A stretch of DNA of 64,000 bases from HLUCCA09 sp039822045 (GTDB lineage: Bacteria > Pseudomonadota > Alphaproteobacteria > Rhodobacterales > Rhodobacteraceae), in NCBI GenBank assembly GCA_039822045.1, contig JBCBMY010000004.1, forward strand, positions 62,001-126,000. The letters are read 5' to 3'. The position numbers and the translations under genes are program-made. This document shows, one piece after another, positions 8,860 through 17,831 of the stretch. The notes under the pieces were generated by a model. The model made no database searches and was not told the origin of the DNA. It saw only the letters and a list, made by a program, of their open reading frames with translations. Numbering within the stretch: position 1 is the first letter of the stretch; each line of letters opens with the position of its first letter.

Positions 8860-10347
8860 TTACCACCAAGCCTCTGGCCGCGCTACAAACCCTGCGCGTT
8901 CTTCCAGAGATGCGGCGCAATCGAGCAACGCCCCCTCTTCCCACGGGCGACCGATCAGCTGTAGGCCAAGAGGCAGGCCCTGAGCATCGAGGCCCGCCGG
9001 AACAGCGATTCCGGGGAGGCCCGCAAGGTTCACTGTCACCGTGAAAATGTCATTGAGGTACATCTGAACCGGATCCGCTTCGGCCATCTCACCCAGGGCA
9101 AACGCTGATGAAGGCGTGGCGGGCGTGAGAATCGCATCGATTCCCTCGGAGAAGACCGTCTCGAAGTCGCGCTTGATGAGGGCGCGCACGCGTCGCGCGC
9201 GGTTGTAGTACGCGTCGTAGAATCCCGCGGACAGCACGTAGGTACCGATCATGACGCGGCGCTTGACTTCAGGGCCAAATCCCTCCGCGCGCGTCTTCTC
9301 ATAGAGGTCAAGTACGCCGTCGCCCTGGTCGAGCTTGGCCCGGCGCCCGTAGCGCACGCCGTCATAGCGCGCGAGGTTTGACGAGGCCTCGGCTGGCGCG
9401 ATCACGTAGTAGGCCGGGAGCGCATACTTCGTGTGAGGCAGAGAGATATCAACGAGTTCCGCGCCGGCATCCTGCATCATCTCGCGGCCGCGCGCCCAGA
9501 GATCCTCGATCTCCTGGGGCATGCCCTCCATTCGGTATTCGCGTGGAATGCCGATCTTCTTGCCCTTGATGTCGCCCGACAGCTCAGCTTCGAAGTCGGG
9601 CACTGCAAGCTCGGCCGACGTGGAGTCCTTCGGGTCGTGCCCGGCCATTGCGTTGAGCATGATGGCGCAGTCGCGCACGGTACGCGCCATCGGCCCCGCC
9701 TGATCCAGCGAAGACGCAAACGCGACGATTCCCCAGCGCGAGCAACGCCCATAGGTCGGCTTCATCCCAACGATGCCGGTGAAGGCGGCCGGCTGACGGA
9801 TCGAGCCGCCGGTATCGGTGCCGGTTGCGGCCGGACACAAGCGCGCCGCGACGGCCGAGGCCGAGCCGCCCGAAGACCCGCCGGGGGTCAGCGGACGGTT
9901 CTCGCCGGCCCGCCGCCACGGGCTCACCGCATCGCCGTAGGTCGAGGTTTCGTTGGAGCTCCCCATTGCGAATTCGTCCATGTTGAGCTTTCCAAGCAGC
10001 ACCGCTCCCTCCCGCCACAACTGCGTGGTGACGGTGCTCTCGTATTCGGGTCGAAAGCCTTCGAGGATCTTCGAGCCAGCCTGCGACGGCACACCCTGCG
10101 TGCAAAACAGGTCCTTGATGCCGACCGGCACGCCGCACATCGCGGGCGCATCGCCGGCGGCCAGCCGGGCTTCGGCGGCCTGGGCCTGCTCCATCGCGAT
10201 CTCGGGGGTGAGGTGGACGAACGCATTGAGCGGTTTGGCGGCCTCGGCACGACGCAGACATGCTTCAGTCATGGCGCTGGGGCTGGCAGCGCCCGTGCGA
10301 AAGGCGTCGCGCGCCTCGGCAATGGTCAGGTCGGCAAGATCTGTCAT
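8860..10347 (-). CDS. gatA: Asp-tRNA(Asn)/Glu-tRNA(Gln) amidotransferase subunit A
   Basis: Glutaminase subunit of the GatCAB amidotransferase, which converts misacylated Glu-tRNA(Gln) and/or Asp-tRNA(Asn) to the correct amide form. The amidase-signature triad is K78 (VGIKDLF), S158 (PGGSSGGSA) and S182 (GTDTGGSIRQPA). 495 residues from the ATG at 10347, which lies one base after the gatC stop (TGAGATG), so the two are translationally coupled. A 28-codon upstream extension is open but would overlap gatC. gatB is not adjacent. Confidence 0.97.
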   Translation of the reverse strand: MTDLADLTIAEARDAFRTGAASPSAMTEACLRRAEAAKPLNAFVHLTPEIAMEQAQAAEARLAAGDAPAMCGVPVGIKDLFCTQGVPSQAGSKILEGFRPEYESTVTTQLWREGAVLLGKLNMDEFAMGSSNETSTYGDAVSPWRRAGENRPLTPGGSSGGSASAVAARLCPAATGTDTGGSIRQPAAFTGIVGMKPTYGRCSRWGIVAFASSLDQAGPMARTVRDCAIMLNAMAGHDPKDSTSAELAVPDFEAELSGDIKGKKIGIPREYRMEGMPQEIEDLWARGREMMQDAGAELVDISLPHTKYALPAYYVIAPAEASSNLARYDGVRYGRRAKLDQGDGVLDLYEKTRAEGFGPEVKRRVMIGTYVLSAGFYDAYYNRARRVRALIKRDFETVFSEGIDAILTPATPSSAFALGEMAEADPVQMYLNDIFTVTVNLAGLPGIAVPAGLDAQGLPLGLQLIGRPWEEGALLDCAASLEERAGFVARPEAWW

Positions 10348-10348
10348 C

Positions 10349-10636
10349 TCATTCCACGACTTTGGGGACGGCGAAGAAGCCTTCGCGCGCGTCCGGCGCA
10401 TTTGCGAGAACCTTGTCGGGATAGCCACCATCGGTGACCCCGTCGGCCCGGCGCTTGAGCCGCATCGGCGTGACCGATGTCATCGGCTCGACGCCCTCGA
10501 CATTCACTTCGTTCAGTTGCTCGATGAAGCCGAGGATTGCATTAAATTCATCCGCAAGCGCTGGTAGGTCCTCCTCCGCCACACGGATGCGCGCGAGATG
10601 GGCGACCTTTCGGGCCGTATCGGTATCGATGGACAT
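10349..10636 (-). CDS. gatC: Asp-tRNA(Asn)/Glu-tRNA(Gln) amidotransferase subunit C
   Basis: 95-residue small subunit that wraps GatA and GatB in the GatCAB complex. The family pattern is clear: VAHLARIRV near the N-terminus, then LNEVNVEGVEPMTSV, and a C-terminal segment ending FFAVPKVVE that docks on GatA. It is the promoter-proximal gene of gatCA. The gap to the divergent clpS is about 150 bases and should hold both promoters. Confidence 0.97.
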   Translation of the reverse strand: MSIDTDTARKVAHLARIRVAEEDLPALADEFNAILGFIEQLNEVNVEGVEPMTSVTPMRLKRRADGVTDGGYPDKVLANAPDAREGFFAVPKVVE

Positions 10637-10788
10637 GGGCGCGTTCCCTTTTGGCGCATCCTTGGGCTCGGAGGCCGGGTTTAGAGGCTCGCGTTGGGCG
10701 CCGCAAGCGGCAGAGCGTGCGCGTCCACCGGGTGGACCGCAGGCCTGCGGACTGGGAGAATGGCACTGTGAGTCGAAGGGGCGGCAGC

Positions 10789-11103
10789 ATGGTCACCGGT
10801 AGCGACAGCGACACGATTCTCAAGCCGAAGGCGAAAACCCGCGTCGAGCGGCCGCGCCTGTGGAAGGTGATCCTGCTCAACGACGACTTCACGCCGCGCG
10901 ATTTCGTAGTGAAGGTGCTTAAAGCGGTCTTCAGGATGACCGAGGGTGAAGCCTTTGGTGTGATGATGACAGCGCACCGTCGCGGCGCCTCTGTCGTCGC
11001 CGTGTTCACCAAGGAAATCGCCGAGACGAAAGCCGAGCAGGCCAACATGCTCGGCCGCGAGGCAGGCTATCCTCTGGCATTCACCACCGAGAAGGAAGAA
11101 TGA
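10789..11103 (+). CDS. clpS: ClpS-family N-end rule adaptor (ClpS2-like)
   Basis: 104-residue adaptor that hands N-degron substrates to ClpAP. Core motifs are LLNDDFTPRDFVV and the MTAHRRGASVV helix/strand, with KEIAETKAEQ completing the binding pocket. The sequence around LKAVFRM, MMTAHR and the PLAFTTE C-terminus resembles, from memory, the second alphaproteobacterial ClpS (ClpS2) rather than the canonical one. I chose ATG 10789, preceded by AGGGG; a GTG seven codons upstream is also open. clpA is not adjacent in the window. Confidence 0.93.
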   Translation: MVTGSDSDTILKPKAKTRVERPRLWKVILLNDDFTPRDFVVKVLKAVFRMTEGEAFGVMMTAHRRGASVVAVFTKEIAETKAEQANMLGREAGYPLAFTTEKEE

Positions 11104-11906
11104 GCGCTGAGGCGGGGTGTTGTCTGGCACTGTTGCGGAGATACAAGTTTCTTCGAAAGTGTGAGGCGCGATCCTCTCCAACCCAATCCACGCAACGGGC
11201 TTTTGGTTGGTACAACCTAGCGCTCAGACCTTCAGAGCCCACGGCGGCGCCGGTCTATGGCGTCTTCGCGCAACATGCTGCGACCGAAGCGCGGTCCAAT
11301 GAGCTTGTCGTTACTCCTCCAGCATCGACGGTGCGGGCAGAGCTGTTTTTCCTTCCGGAATCGCGGAAGACGAGCCCTCTTGGGGATAGCGTGCAGAGAC
11401 TACTCGGCGCATTTCTAACAGTCCTCGCTGTCGGGCCAGCACATGTGCAGTGCGCCAAATGCCCCGGAACCGGCGTCGCCGCTATTTCGAAGGGCCTTCC
11501 GAGCGCTTGCGCTGATCTCCACGCCTGCCCTCGCTCAGCTGGTGAGACGGCCTCAAGCGCGGGAGGCGCTCGCCACGATGCTTGAAGCCTCGATCTAGAT
11601 CCTTACCGCCGGGTAGACGGGAGAAGTCGCGCTCCCATCGATGGCATTGGGTGGGAATTGTCATTCCGGACTTGCCAGCATGCAAACGGCCGCGCGCACA
11701 TGGTTTGCGCCCGGTAGTGGTGCTGTCCAGAGAGGATGACCAAATACTGAAGAGCGTTGGGGCTTGGCTTGGAACCAGAACTCTGAAGTCCCATGGACGC
11801 ATTCCGAGTTCACAGTTGGTTCCCACTAGGAAATGAATTCGGCCAAGCATAGAAGGCCGAGTTCCACGTTTGTGATCGTCGGCCAGCACTCTCGGGAAGC
11901 AGACCC
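11104..11906. other. 803-base region without a recognisable gene
   Basis: No open frame here has a recognisable protein signature, and codon pattern and base composition (lower GC than the neighbours) do not favour any of them. The only notable element is GGCACTGTTGCGGAG at 11126-11140, close to the terminus of IS6-family insertion sequences as I remember it. No transposase or opposite end was found. The segment separates clpS from the RTX block and may be degraded DNA at the edge of an acquired island. Confidence 0.5.
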
Positions 11907-13466
11907 CTAGAACACGAAGTCGGCGGCAGCGACGGTGCCTTGGGTTAGGCCGATGACGGTCAGTGTGTCGCCCGTGTCGAACTGAAACTCGATGCCACCG
12001 GGCAAGCCTCGGTCCACGACTTCGGACTGAAAGTCGGAGAAGTTGAAATAGCCAAACGATGAAAGGTCGATGACGTCGGCACCTTTCGCGAAGTCGCTTA
12101 CCCGGTCGTTGCCCCAACCGGCCCGGAACACGAAAGTGTCACCATCGAAGCCGCCGGTCAGTGTGTCATCGCCCCGCCCGCCCGACAGAGTGTCGATGCC
12201 GCCGCCGCCGTCGAGCGTGTCCTCGCCCTTGCCGCCGTTCAGGTCGTCATTGCCGATGTCGCCCCGCAGGCTGTCGTCGCCGTCCCAGGCGCGGAGATCG
12301 TCATTGCCGCTCCCACCATCCAGCGTGTCGTCGCCCGCCCCGGCCCGGAGCACATCGTTGCCGCCGCCACCCGAGAGCGTGTCGTTGCCTTCGTGGCCGA
12401 TGAGCGTGTCGCCGCGACCCTCGCCTGAGACGAAGTCATCGCCCTTGCCGCCGCGTAGCGTGTCGGTTCCGCCGCCGCCCAACAGTTCGTCGTCGCCACC
12501 GCCGCCACGGAGCAGATCGTCCCCTGCTTCGCCGTCGAACACCTCGTCAGCCGCGCTGCCGAGCAAGGTGTCGTTGCCGTCGCCGCCGAACACCGACCCC
12601 GTGACTGTCCCGCTGCGGCCATCATATGTATCGTCTCCTTCGTCCAAGCCGATACCGCCCTGCATACGTCCTGTATTGACGACGGTTTCATTGCCAAATG
12701 ACCCGTCGAAAGCAAAGTTCGTCGCTCCCTGGCCAAGCACGGCTATTGTGCCGCTGTTGAAGAAAGTGCCGGCTTCTCCGAGCGACATGCCCATTAGCAC
12801 GCCATCGGAGTCACCAACAACGTCTCCGGAATTGGTTATCGTGCCGGTACCGATAAGAGATAGCCCGACCAAGCCGCTTGCGACTGATCCAGTATTTACG
12901 AGTTGACCATTGTCGCCCGTTATTTCGAGCCCGTCGGAGCCTGCAGCAACATTCCCGTGGTTAAAGATTTCGGCGTTATCGCCCGATATCCCAACGCCGT
13001 TGGAGTTCGATATTATGGTGCCGGTATTGAACAGGGAGCCGCTGTTTCCGCTGATGAAAACTCCAAAACCAACGCCAGAGATAAACCCATTGTTTGAAAC
13101 CTGAGAGCCTAGGGCGCGAATATCGACGCCTTCTCCGCCCTCGCCAATGATCGAGCCGTCATTCGTAACGCGGTGACCACTGTCGCTGACGGCGCTTCCA
13201 AGAAATTGAATCCCATCTCCGCCGGCATTCACCGAAGCACCAAGGCCGACAACGACCGAAAGGTCGTTTGCTCCAGACCCTGCGACAATACCGTCGTCCC
13301 CTGCAAATACATCTCCTTGCAGAAGGTACTCAACGCTGTCGAAATCCGAAAAGTCGAACGCGTCGGTATCGTCGGCGACATATCTGTCTTGACGCGTGAT
13401 CCAGGTGTCGCCGTTTGCATCGACGACGATACCGGTTGAGACGCTGTTGGTGAAGCGAAGTGCCAT
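11907..13466 (-). CDS. RTX calcium-binding repeat protein, copy 1
   Basis: 519-residue predicted secreted protein. Residues about 1-285 form short repeats of the type NxGxI/NTGTI, as in parallel beta-helix proteins. Residues about 290-430 hold tandem GGxGxDxLx nonapeptides that bind calcium. The last 80 residues (GDTFVFRAGWG to the terminal DFVF) are shared with the next two genes and resemble the C-terminal signal region of type I secretion substrates. There is no N-terminal signal peptide. The start has AGGGGGACAAA upstream. No toxin or enzyme domain is seen, and no type I exporter is in the window. Confidence 0.88.
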   Translation of the reverse strand: MALRFTNSVSTGIVVDANGDTWITRQDRYVADDTDAFDFSDFDSVEYLLQGDVFAGDDGIVAGSGANDLSVVVGLGASVNAGGDGIQFLGSAVSDSGHRVTNDGSIIGEGGEGVDIRALGSQVSNNGFISGVGFGVFISGNSGSLFNTGTIISNSNGVGISGDNAEIFNHGNVAAGSDGLEITGDNGQLVNTGSVASGLVGLSLIGTGTITNSGDVVGDSDGVLMGMSLGEAGTFFNSGTIAVLGQGATNFAFDGSFGNETVVNTGRMQGGIGLDEGDDTYDGRSGTVTGSVFGGDGNDTLLGSAADEVFDGEAGDDLLRGGGGDDELLGGGGTDTLRGGKGDDFVSGEGRGDTLIGHEGNDTLSGGGGNDVLRAGAGDDTLDGGSGNDDLRAWDGDDSLRGDIGNDDLNGGKGEDTLDGGGGIDTLSGGRGDDTLTGGFDGDTFVFRAGWGNDRVSDFAKGADVIDLSSFGYFNFSDFQSEVVDRGLPGGIEFQFDTGDTLTVIGLTQGTVAAADFVF

Positions 13467-13724
13467 TTTGTCCCCCTGATTTCGTTCCTACCACTCGGCT
13501 GGACCGATGCCATTCTACGGGCGCTGCCCAGCCGGCGTGATCGTACCATTTCGGAACTATAATTCGTAGGTTTGCTTTACGCAGGGTCACGTGTGCCGCC
13601 ACCGGAATGCCGATCCGCGGTCCTTCTCGCCCACCTAGCGACGGTAGCCACTCTCTGGGTTCTTCCCAGACCGTTGCACAGGGTAAGTCTGAGCGGTGCC
13701 TGCCCGCTGCGAGCTGCCGATCGT

Positions 13725-15227
13725 CTAGAACACGAAGTCATCGGCGGTGAGCGTGTTGCGCGTCAGGCCGATCACGGTGAGCGTTTCGCCCGTGTCGAAC
13801 TGAAACTCGATCCCGCCTGGCAAGCGGCGGTCGGCGACTTCGGCCTGGAAGTCGGCGAGGCTGAAGTAGCCGAACGCCGTTAGGTCGAGGACGTCCTCGC
13901 CCTTTACGAAATCAGTCACGCTGTCGTGGCCCCAGCCGGCCCGGAAGACGAACGTGTCGCCGTCGGCGCCGCCGGTCAGTGTATCGTCGCCGCGCCCGCC
14001 GGACAAAAGGTCGGCACCAGACCCACCGCCGAGCGTGTCTTCGCCCTTGCCACCGAAAAGATCGTCGTTGCCCGTGTCGCCCTGCAAGCTGTCATCCCCG
14101 GTCCACGCGCGGAGTTCGTCGTTGCCTTCACCGCCATCCAGCGTGTCGTCATCGGCACCGGCGCGCAGGATATCGTTGCCGCCGCCGCCCAAGAGCGTGT
14201 CGTTGCCCGCGTCGCCGATAATGACGTCGCCGCGACCTTCTCCCGAGACGAAATCGTTCCCGTCGCCGCCTCGCACCCTGTCGACACCGCCGCCGCCCAG
14301 GACCTCGTCGTCGCCACTGCCACCCCGTACGGTGTCGTCTCCGGCCTCGCCGTTCAGCGTATCGTTCCCGGCACCTCCGAGCAGCGAGTCATTTTCTGTT
14401 CCGCCAAGAAGGATGTCGTCGCTGTCGCCGCTTATCAGGGTGTCATCGCCGGCCTGTCCGAACATCGTCCCGTCCACCAGCCCCTTGCGGCCCTTGAAGG
14501 TGTCATTTCCGAGGCCAAGATAGATGTCACCCACGACGGTTCCCGCGTTGTGCACAACGTCTTCGCCGTCAAACGTGTCGATGGCCCGCTGGCCGCGTTG
14601 AGTGGCTATGGTTCCGGTGTTGGTGATTTCGTCGATCCCACGAACGCCGTCGTATCCCCCGCCACCTCCCAGGATTTCACCTGAGTTCAGGAGTCGGATC
14701 GTCGGACTATCGGCTACGCTGCTCTCTGAAATCCTGATTCCGTCGAATTTGCCGTGGATCACGCCCGAATTGGTAATGATGGACGTGCCGATAACGGCAT
14801 ACGCGGTAATGCCGTCGCTCAAACCTTGAATGGTTCCGATGTTTCCGATTTCGAAGCTTATCGGACTTGGATTGTCGGCATTCGTTGACGAGGTGGACCA
14901 CGCAATGCCGTCCTGATTGCCCGATATTGTGCCAGCGTTGGAGATGGACACGAGGTCGCCATGGGTCAAAGCGGAGCTCACCGCCGCCGATGTTGTTGAG
15001 GTGAGGCTGCCCTGTGGCCCAACCACAAGGTCAACGTCATTGGTTGCGAAAACTCCAAAATTGCCAGAGCTGACGACAGCCCCAAGAATCGCAATCTGGG
15101 CGTTGGTAGCAGAGATCGCGACAGCACCTGTCGTAGCGAGCGTAGCGCCTAGACCGACGATTCCGTCTTCGTTGGCAAGCAGCGTGCGCGCCGTTGTTGA
15201 ACCGCTAAAAAGAGTGAAACTGGCCAT
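13725..15227 (-). CDS. RTX calcium-binding repeat protein, copy 2
   Basis: 500-residue paralogue of the flanking genes. The N-terminal part (about 1-250) has beta-helix-like ITNSGVI/NTGTI turns, then RTX nonapeptides (about 255-415), then the shared C-terminal region. The last 49 residues are identical to copy 3 at 44 positions by my hand alignment. The start is preceded by GGGAGGACAAG. Gaps of 258 bases upstream of copy 1 and 216 bases upstream of this copy leave room for separate promoters. Probably exported by a type I system encoded elsewhere. Confidence 0.88.
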   Translation of the reverse strand: MASFTLFSGSTTARTLLANEDGIVGLGATLATTGAVAISATNAQIAILGAVVSSGNFGVFATNDVDLVVGPQGSLTSTTSAAVSSALTHGDLVSISNAGTISGNQDGIAWSTSSTNADNPSPISFEIGNIGTIQGLSDGITAYAVIGTSIITNSGVIHGKFDGIRISESSVADSPTIRLLNSGEILGGGGGYDGVRGIDEITNTGTIATQRGQRAIDTFDGEDVVHNAGTVVGDIYLGLGNDTFKGRKGLVDGTMFGQAGDDTLISGDSDDILLGGTENDSLLGGAGNDTLNGEAGDDTVRGGSGDDEVLGGGGVDRVRGGDGNDFVSGEGRGDVIIGDAGNDTLLGGGGNDILRAGADDDTLDGGEGNDELRAWTGDDSLQGDTGNDDLFGGKGEDTLGGGSGADLLSGGRGDDTLTGGADGDTFVFRAGWGHDSVTDFVKGEDVLDLTAFGYFSLADFQAEVADRRLPGGIEFQFDTGETLTVIGLTRNTLTADDFVF

Positions 15228-15443
15228 CTTGTCCTCCCAGTAGGTGCGCGCCCGATTATGCTTTGCTGCTTGACGGCTTCGACCGAGCGCAGGTCGGCTG
15301 TGCAGAAGCTTCGTTTTGTGTGATCAACCGGCCGCGGCTGCCGTTCTGCACCTCCGATCCCGCGTCCTTCGGTAAGGGCGCCCGTCATCTTGTCTTGGCG
15401 GACGCCGGGTCTTGGGGGACGCCGGATGCCGCCGCCGCGATGG

Positions 15444-17642
15444 TCAGAAGACGAAATCGTCAGCGGTCAGCGTGTTGCGCGTTAGGCCGATCACGGTGAG
15501 CGTATCGCCCGTGTCGAACCGAAGTTCGATCCCGCCCGGCAAGCGGCGGTCAGCGACTTCCGCCTCGAAGTCGACGAGGCTGAAGTAGCCGAATGCTGTC
15601 AGATCGATGACGTCCTCGCCTCTTGCGAAGTCGGTCACGCGGTCATCTCCCCAGCCGGCGCGAAAGACGAACGTATCGCCACCGGTCCCCCCGCTGAGTG
15701 TATCGTCATCTTTGCCGCCCTCCAAGACGTCTGCCCCGGCCCCGCCCTCCAGAACGTCATGGCCCTTCCCGCCGCTGAGATCGTCGTTGCCGTCGCCGCC
15801 GATGAGGCTGTCGTCGCCGCCCCAGCCGCGAAGATCATCACTGCCAGCGCCGCCATCCATCGTGTCGTGGCCGTCGCCACCGCGCAGCACGTCGTTGCCG
15901 CTGTCGCCAGAGATGCTGTCGTTGCCCTCATTGCCGATCAGTACATCGCCACGCCCGCCACCCGACATCAAATCGTCGCCGTCGCCGCCGCGAACCGTGT
16001 CTACGCCGCCGCCGCCTTGCAGGTCGTCATTTCCGCCGCGGCCGCGCAGCAAATCATCGCCGGTGCCGGCAACCAAGGTGTCGTCGGCCATACTCCCGAT
16101 CAGAGTGTCGTTGCCCTGGTCGCCAGTTACGGTGCCATGGGTCGCCCCCCATTGAAGACCCTTGTAGACGTCGTCGCCGTCCCCGAGGACAACGTCGCCA
16201 AAGATCGCGCCGGAGTTCGACACGGTGTCGGCGCCCATCTCCAGAACAACGTTTCCGTCAATCGTTCCTGAGTTTCTGATAGCGTTGACGCCGTTATGAC
16301 CGGACACCGCCGTCAGTCCATCGCCAGCGGCAATTGTGCCGTCGTTTTGCAGCGTCCCTTTGGCCGTTGCAGACATAGTATCGAAATCCACTCCGAGGTC
16401 CCCAAGCGTGGCGACCCGTCCATTATTGATGAAGCGGGCGTCCATATCGCCCGTGTTCAGAGTCACGCCCTCTTGCAAGCTGGCGACGATCTCACCGGAA
16501 TTGATCACCTCGGAAGCAGCTCCGCTGTTTGAGCCAACTGTGATGCCGCGAAAAAGGGCGAAGATCGTGCCGGAGTTGATGACCGTCCCGTAGCGCGTCA
16601 GGTTTATGCCGGCGCTTTCGGAGACGATGTCCCCAGAATTGGTGACATGGGCGTCGATGCTCGACACCCGAATTGCATCGAGGTCGGATGTGATCGAGCC
16701 AGTGTTGAGAACGCTATCGCTCGTTCCGCTGATAGTGATGCCAAAGCCATCGGGGCTGGTGAGGACACCGTCATTCTGTACGAGCGTCGGACCAGCAAAG
16801 TTGTCGTCAATGAAGATGGCTGCGCGACCAGATGCGCTGATTGTGCCGCTGTTGGTGACCGCCCCCTGGCCGGTTAGGGTAATGCCGAAGCCTGCGGCCG
16901 AGATATTGCCGGTGTTTGCGATGACCGTGTTGTCGCCAGCGAGAACCGTGATCCCGTCGCTTGTCGTGCTGAGAACCATGCCATCGTTGGAAATCTCGCC
17001 GCCCTGACCCTCGACGAAAATGCCTTCGTGCCGTGCCGTCACCGAGCCAGAGTTAGACACGCTCACCCCGTTGGCTATCGCTTCGACGCCACGTTCGGAG
17101 CTCGACGTGATCGTGCCGGAATTGCTGACGGCCACGTCGTTGGTCGATCGGATTGCATCCAGGGTGGCGGAAATTGACCCGGTATTTGAGATGGAGACCG
17201 ATGAGGCCGCAGTTACGATGCCTGCTTCAAGACCAAGGATGCTGCCCGCGTTGGCGATCACCGTTCCATTGGCTGTGGACTGGATCTCGATGGCTGTCTC
17301 GAAGCCGGAGCTTTCAACGAGGCTTCCCCCCGTGATTGACCCTTGATTGTCCACGGCCGATCCGCCGCCGGCAAGAAACAGCCCGAACCGCTCTCCGATG
17401 ACGGCGCCGTTGGGCCCCACCGTCAGAGTGTTGCTGGGACCCAAGGCGACCGCGGCGTTCTCCTCGCTGGCCACCGTGCCATCAACGCGGATCCGGACGT
17501 CGGAATCTCCCAGAGCATTGATCGCATCGGAATCGGTTGAGCCGACTACAATCCCAGGTCGCACTATGACCACATCGCCTGATGCTGGATTGATGCGAAA
17601 TCCGGTGCCGATATCGTCGGTTGCGGGTGCAATGATTGCCAT
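15444..17642 (-). CDS. RTX calcium-binding repeat protein, copy 3 (longest)
   Basis: 732 residues, the longest of the trio. Its N-terminal beta-helix-like region is about twice as long (to about residue 500), with many SNSGTI, ANTGNI and NSGSI turns roughly every 20-25 residues. RTX nonapeptides follow (about 505-650), then the common C-terminal region (GDTFVFRAGWG to DDFVF). The start is well defined by GGGGGGAGG. Size variation in the N-terminal repeats, with a conserved C-terminus, suggests repeat expansion or domain swapping among copies. An adhesin or surface-layer-like role is possible but not shown. Confidence 0.88.
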   Translation of the reverse strand: MAIIAPATDDIGTGFRINPASGDVVIVRPGIVVGSTDSDAINALGDSDVRIRVDGTVASEENAAVALGPSNTLTVGPNGAVIGERFGLFLAGGGSAVDNQGSITGGSLVESSGFETAIEIQSTANGTVIANAGSILGLEAGIVTAASSVSISNTGSISATLDAIRSTNDVAVSNSGTITSSSERGVEAIANGVSVSNSGSVTARHEGIFVEGQGGEISNDGMVLSTTSDGITVLAGDNTVIANTGNISAAGFGITLTGQGAVTNSGTISASGRAAIFIDDNFAGPTLVQNDGVLTSPDGFGITISGTSDSVLNTGSITSDLDAIRVSSIDAHVTNSGDIVSESAGINLTRYGTVINSGTIFALFRGITVGSNSGAASEVINSGEIVASLQEGVTLNTGDMDARFINNGRVATLGDLGVDFDTMSATAKGTLQNDGTIAAGDGLTAVSGHNGVNAIRNSGTIDGNVVLEMGADTVSNSGAIFGDVVLGDGDDVYKGLQWGATHGTVTGDQGNDTLIGSMADDTLVAGTGDDLLRGRGGNDDLQGGGGVDTVRGGDGDDLMSGGGRGDVLIGNEGNDSISGDSGNDVLRGGDGHDTMDGGAGSDDLRGWGGDDSLIGGDGNDDLSGGKGHDVLEGGAGADVLEGGKDDDTLSGGTGGDTFVFRAGWGDDRVTDFARGEDVIDLTAFGYFSLVDFEAEVADRRLPGGIELRFDTGDTLTVIGLTRNTLTADDFVF

Positions 17643-17831
17643 GAGACCTCCCCCCTAGGAACGACGGTGTCGAAAATCACGACTGGAGCGTGTGCGGCCC
17701 GAATGGGCCGCCGACCCCCACGCCCTAGGTCCCCTGATCGAAGGTGACGTTACGGCAGTGGCGCGCGCAGGCCGCTGGAGCAATTGGTCTCAGCCCACAG
17801 GATCCGGTGAGCTGGCCCTGGGAGCGCGGCT

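Noticed and set aside
11104..11906. Plus-strand frame of 161 codons and minus-strand frame of 211 codons
   Set aside because: Neither shows a recognisable motif, ribosome site or normal codon pattern; treated as non-coding or degraded.
11126..11906. A complete IS6-family element
   Set aside because: Only one possible end was seen; no DDE transposase and no opposite terminal repeat.
12120..16100. Periodic 27-base repeats that could suggest a CRISPR or tandem-repeat locus
   Set aside because: The period matches 9-residue RTX repeats inside open frames; repeats are degenerate and there are no spacers.
12070..17658. Long open frames antisense to the three RTX genes (Ser/Pro-rich or Val/Ala-rich)
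   Set aside because: They are produced by the regular GGxGxD codon pattern of the RTX repeats read on the other strand and have no ribosome sites or domain signatures.
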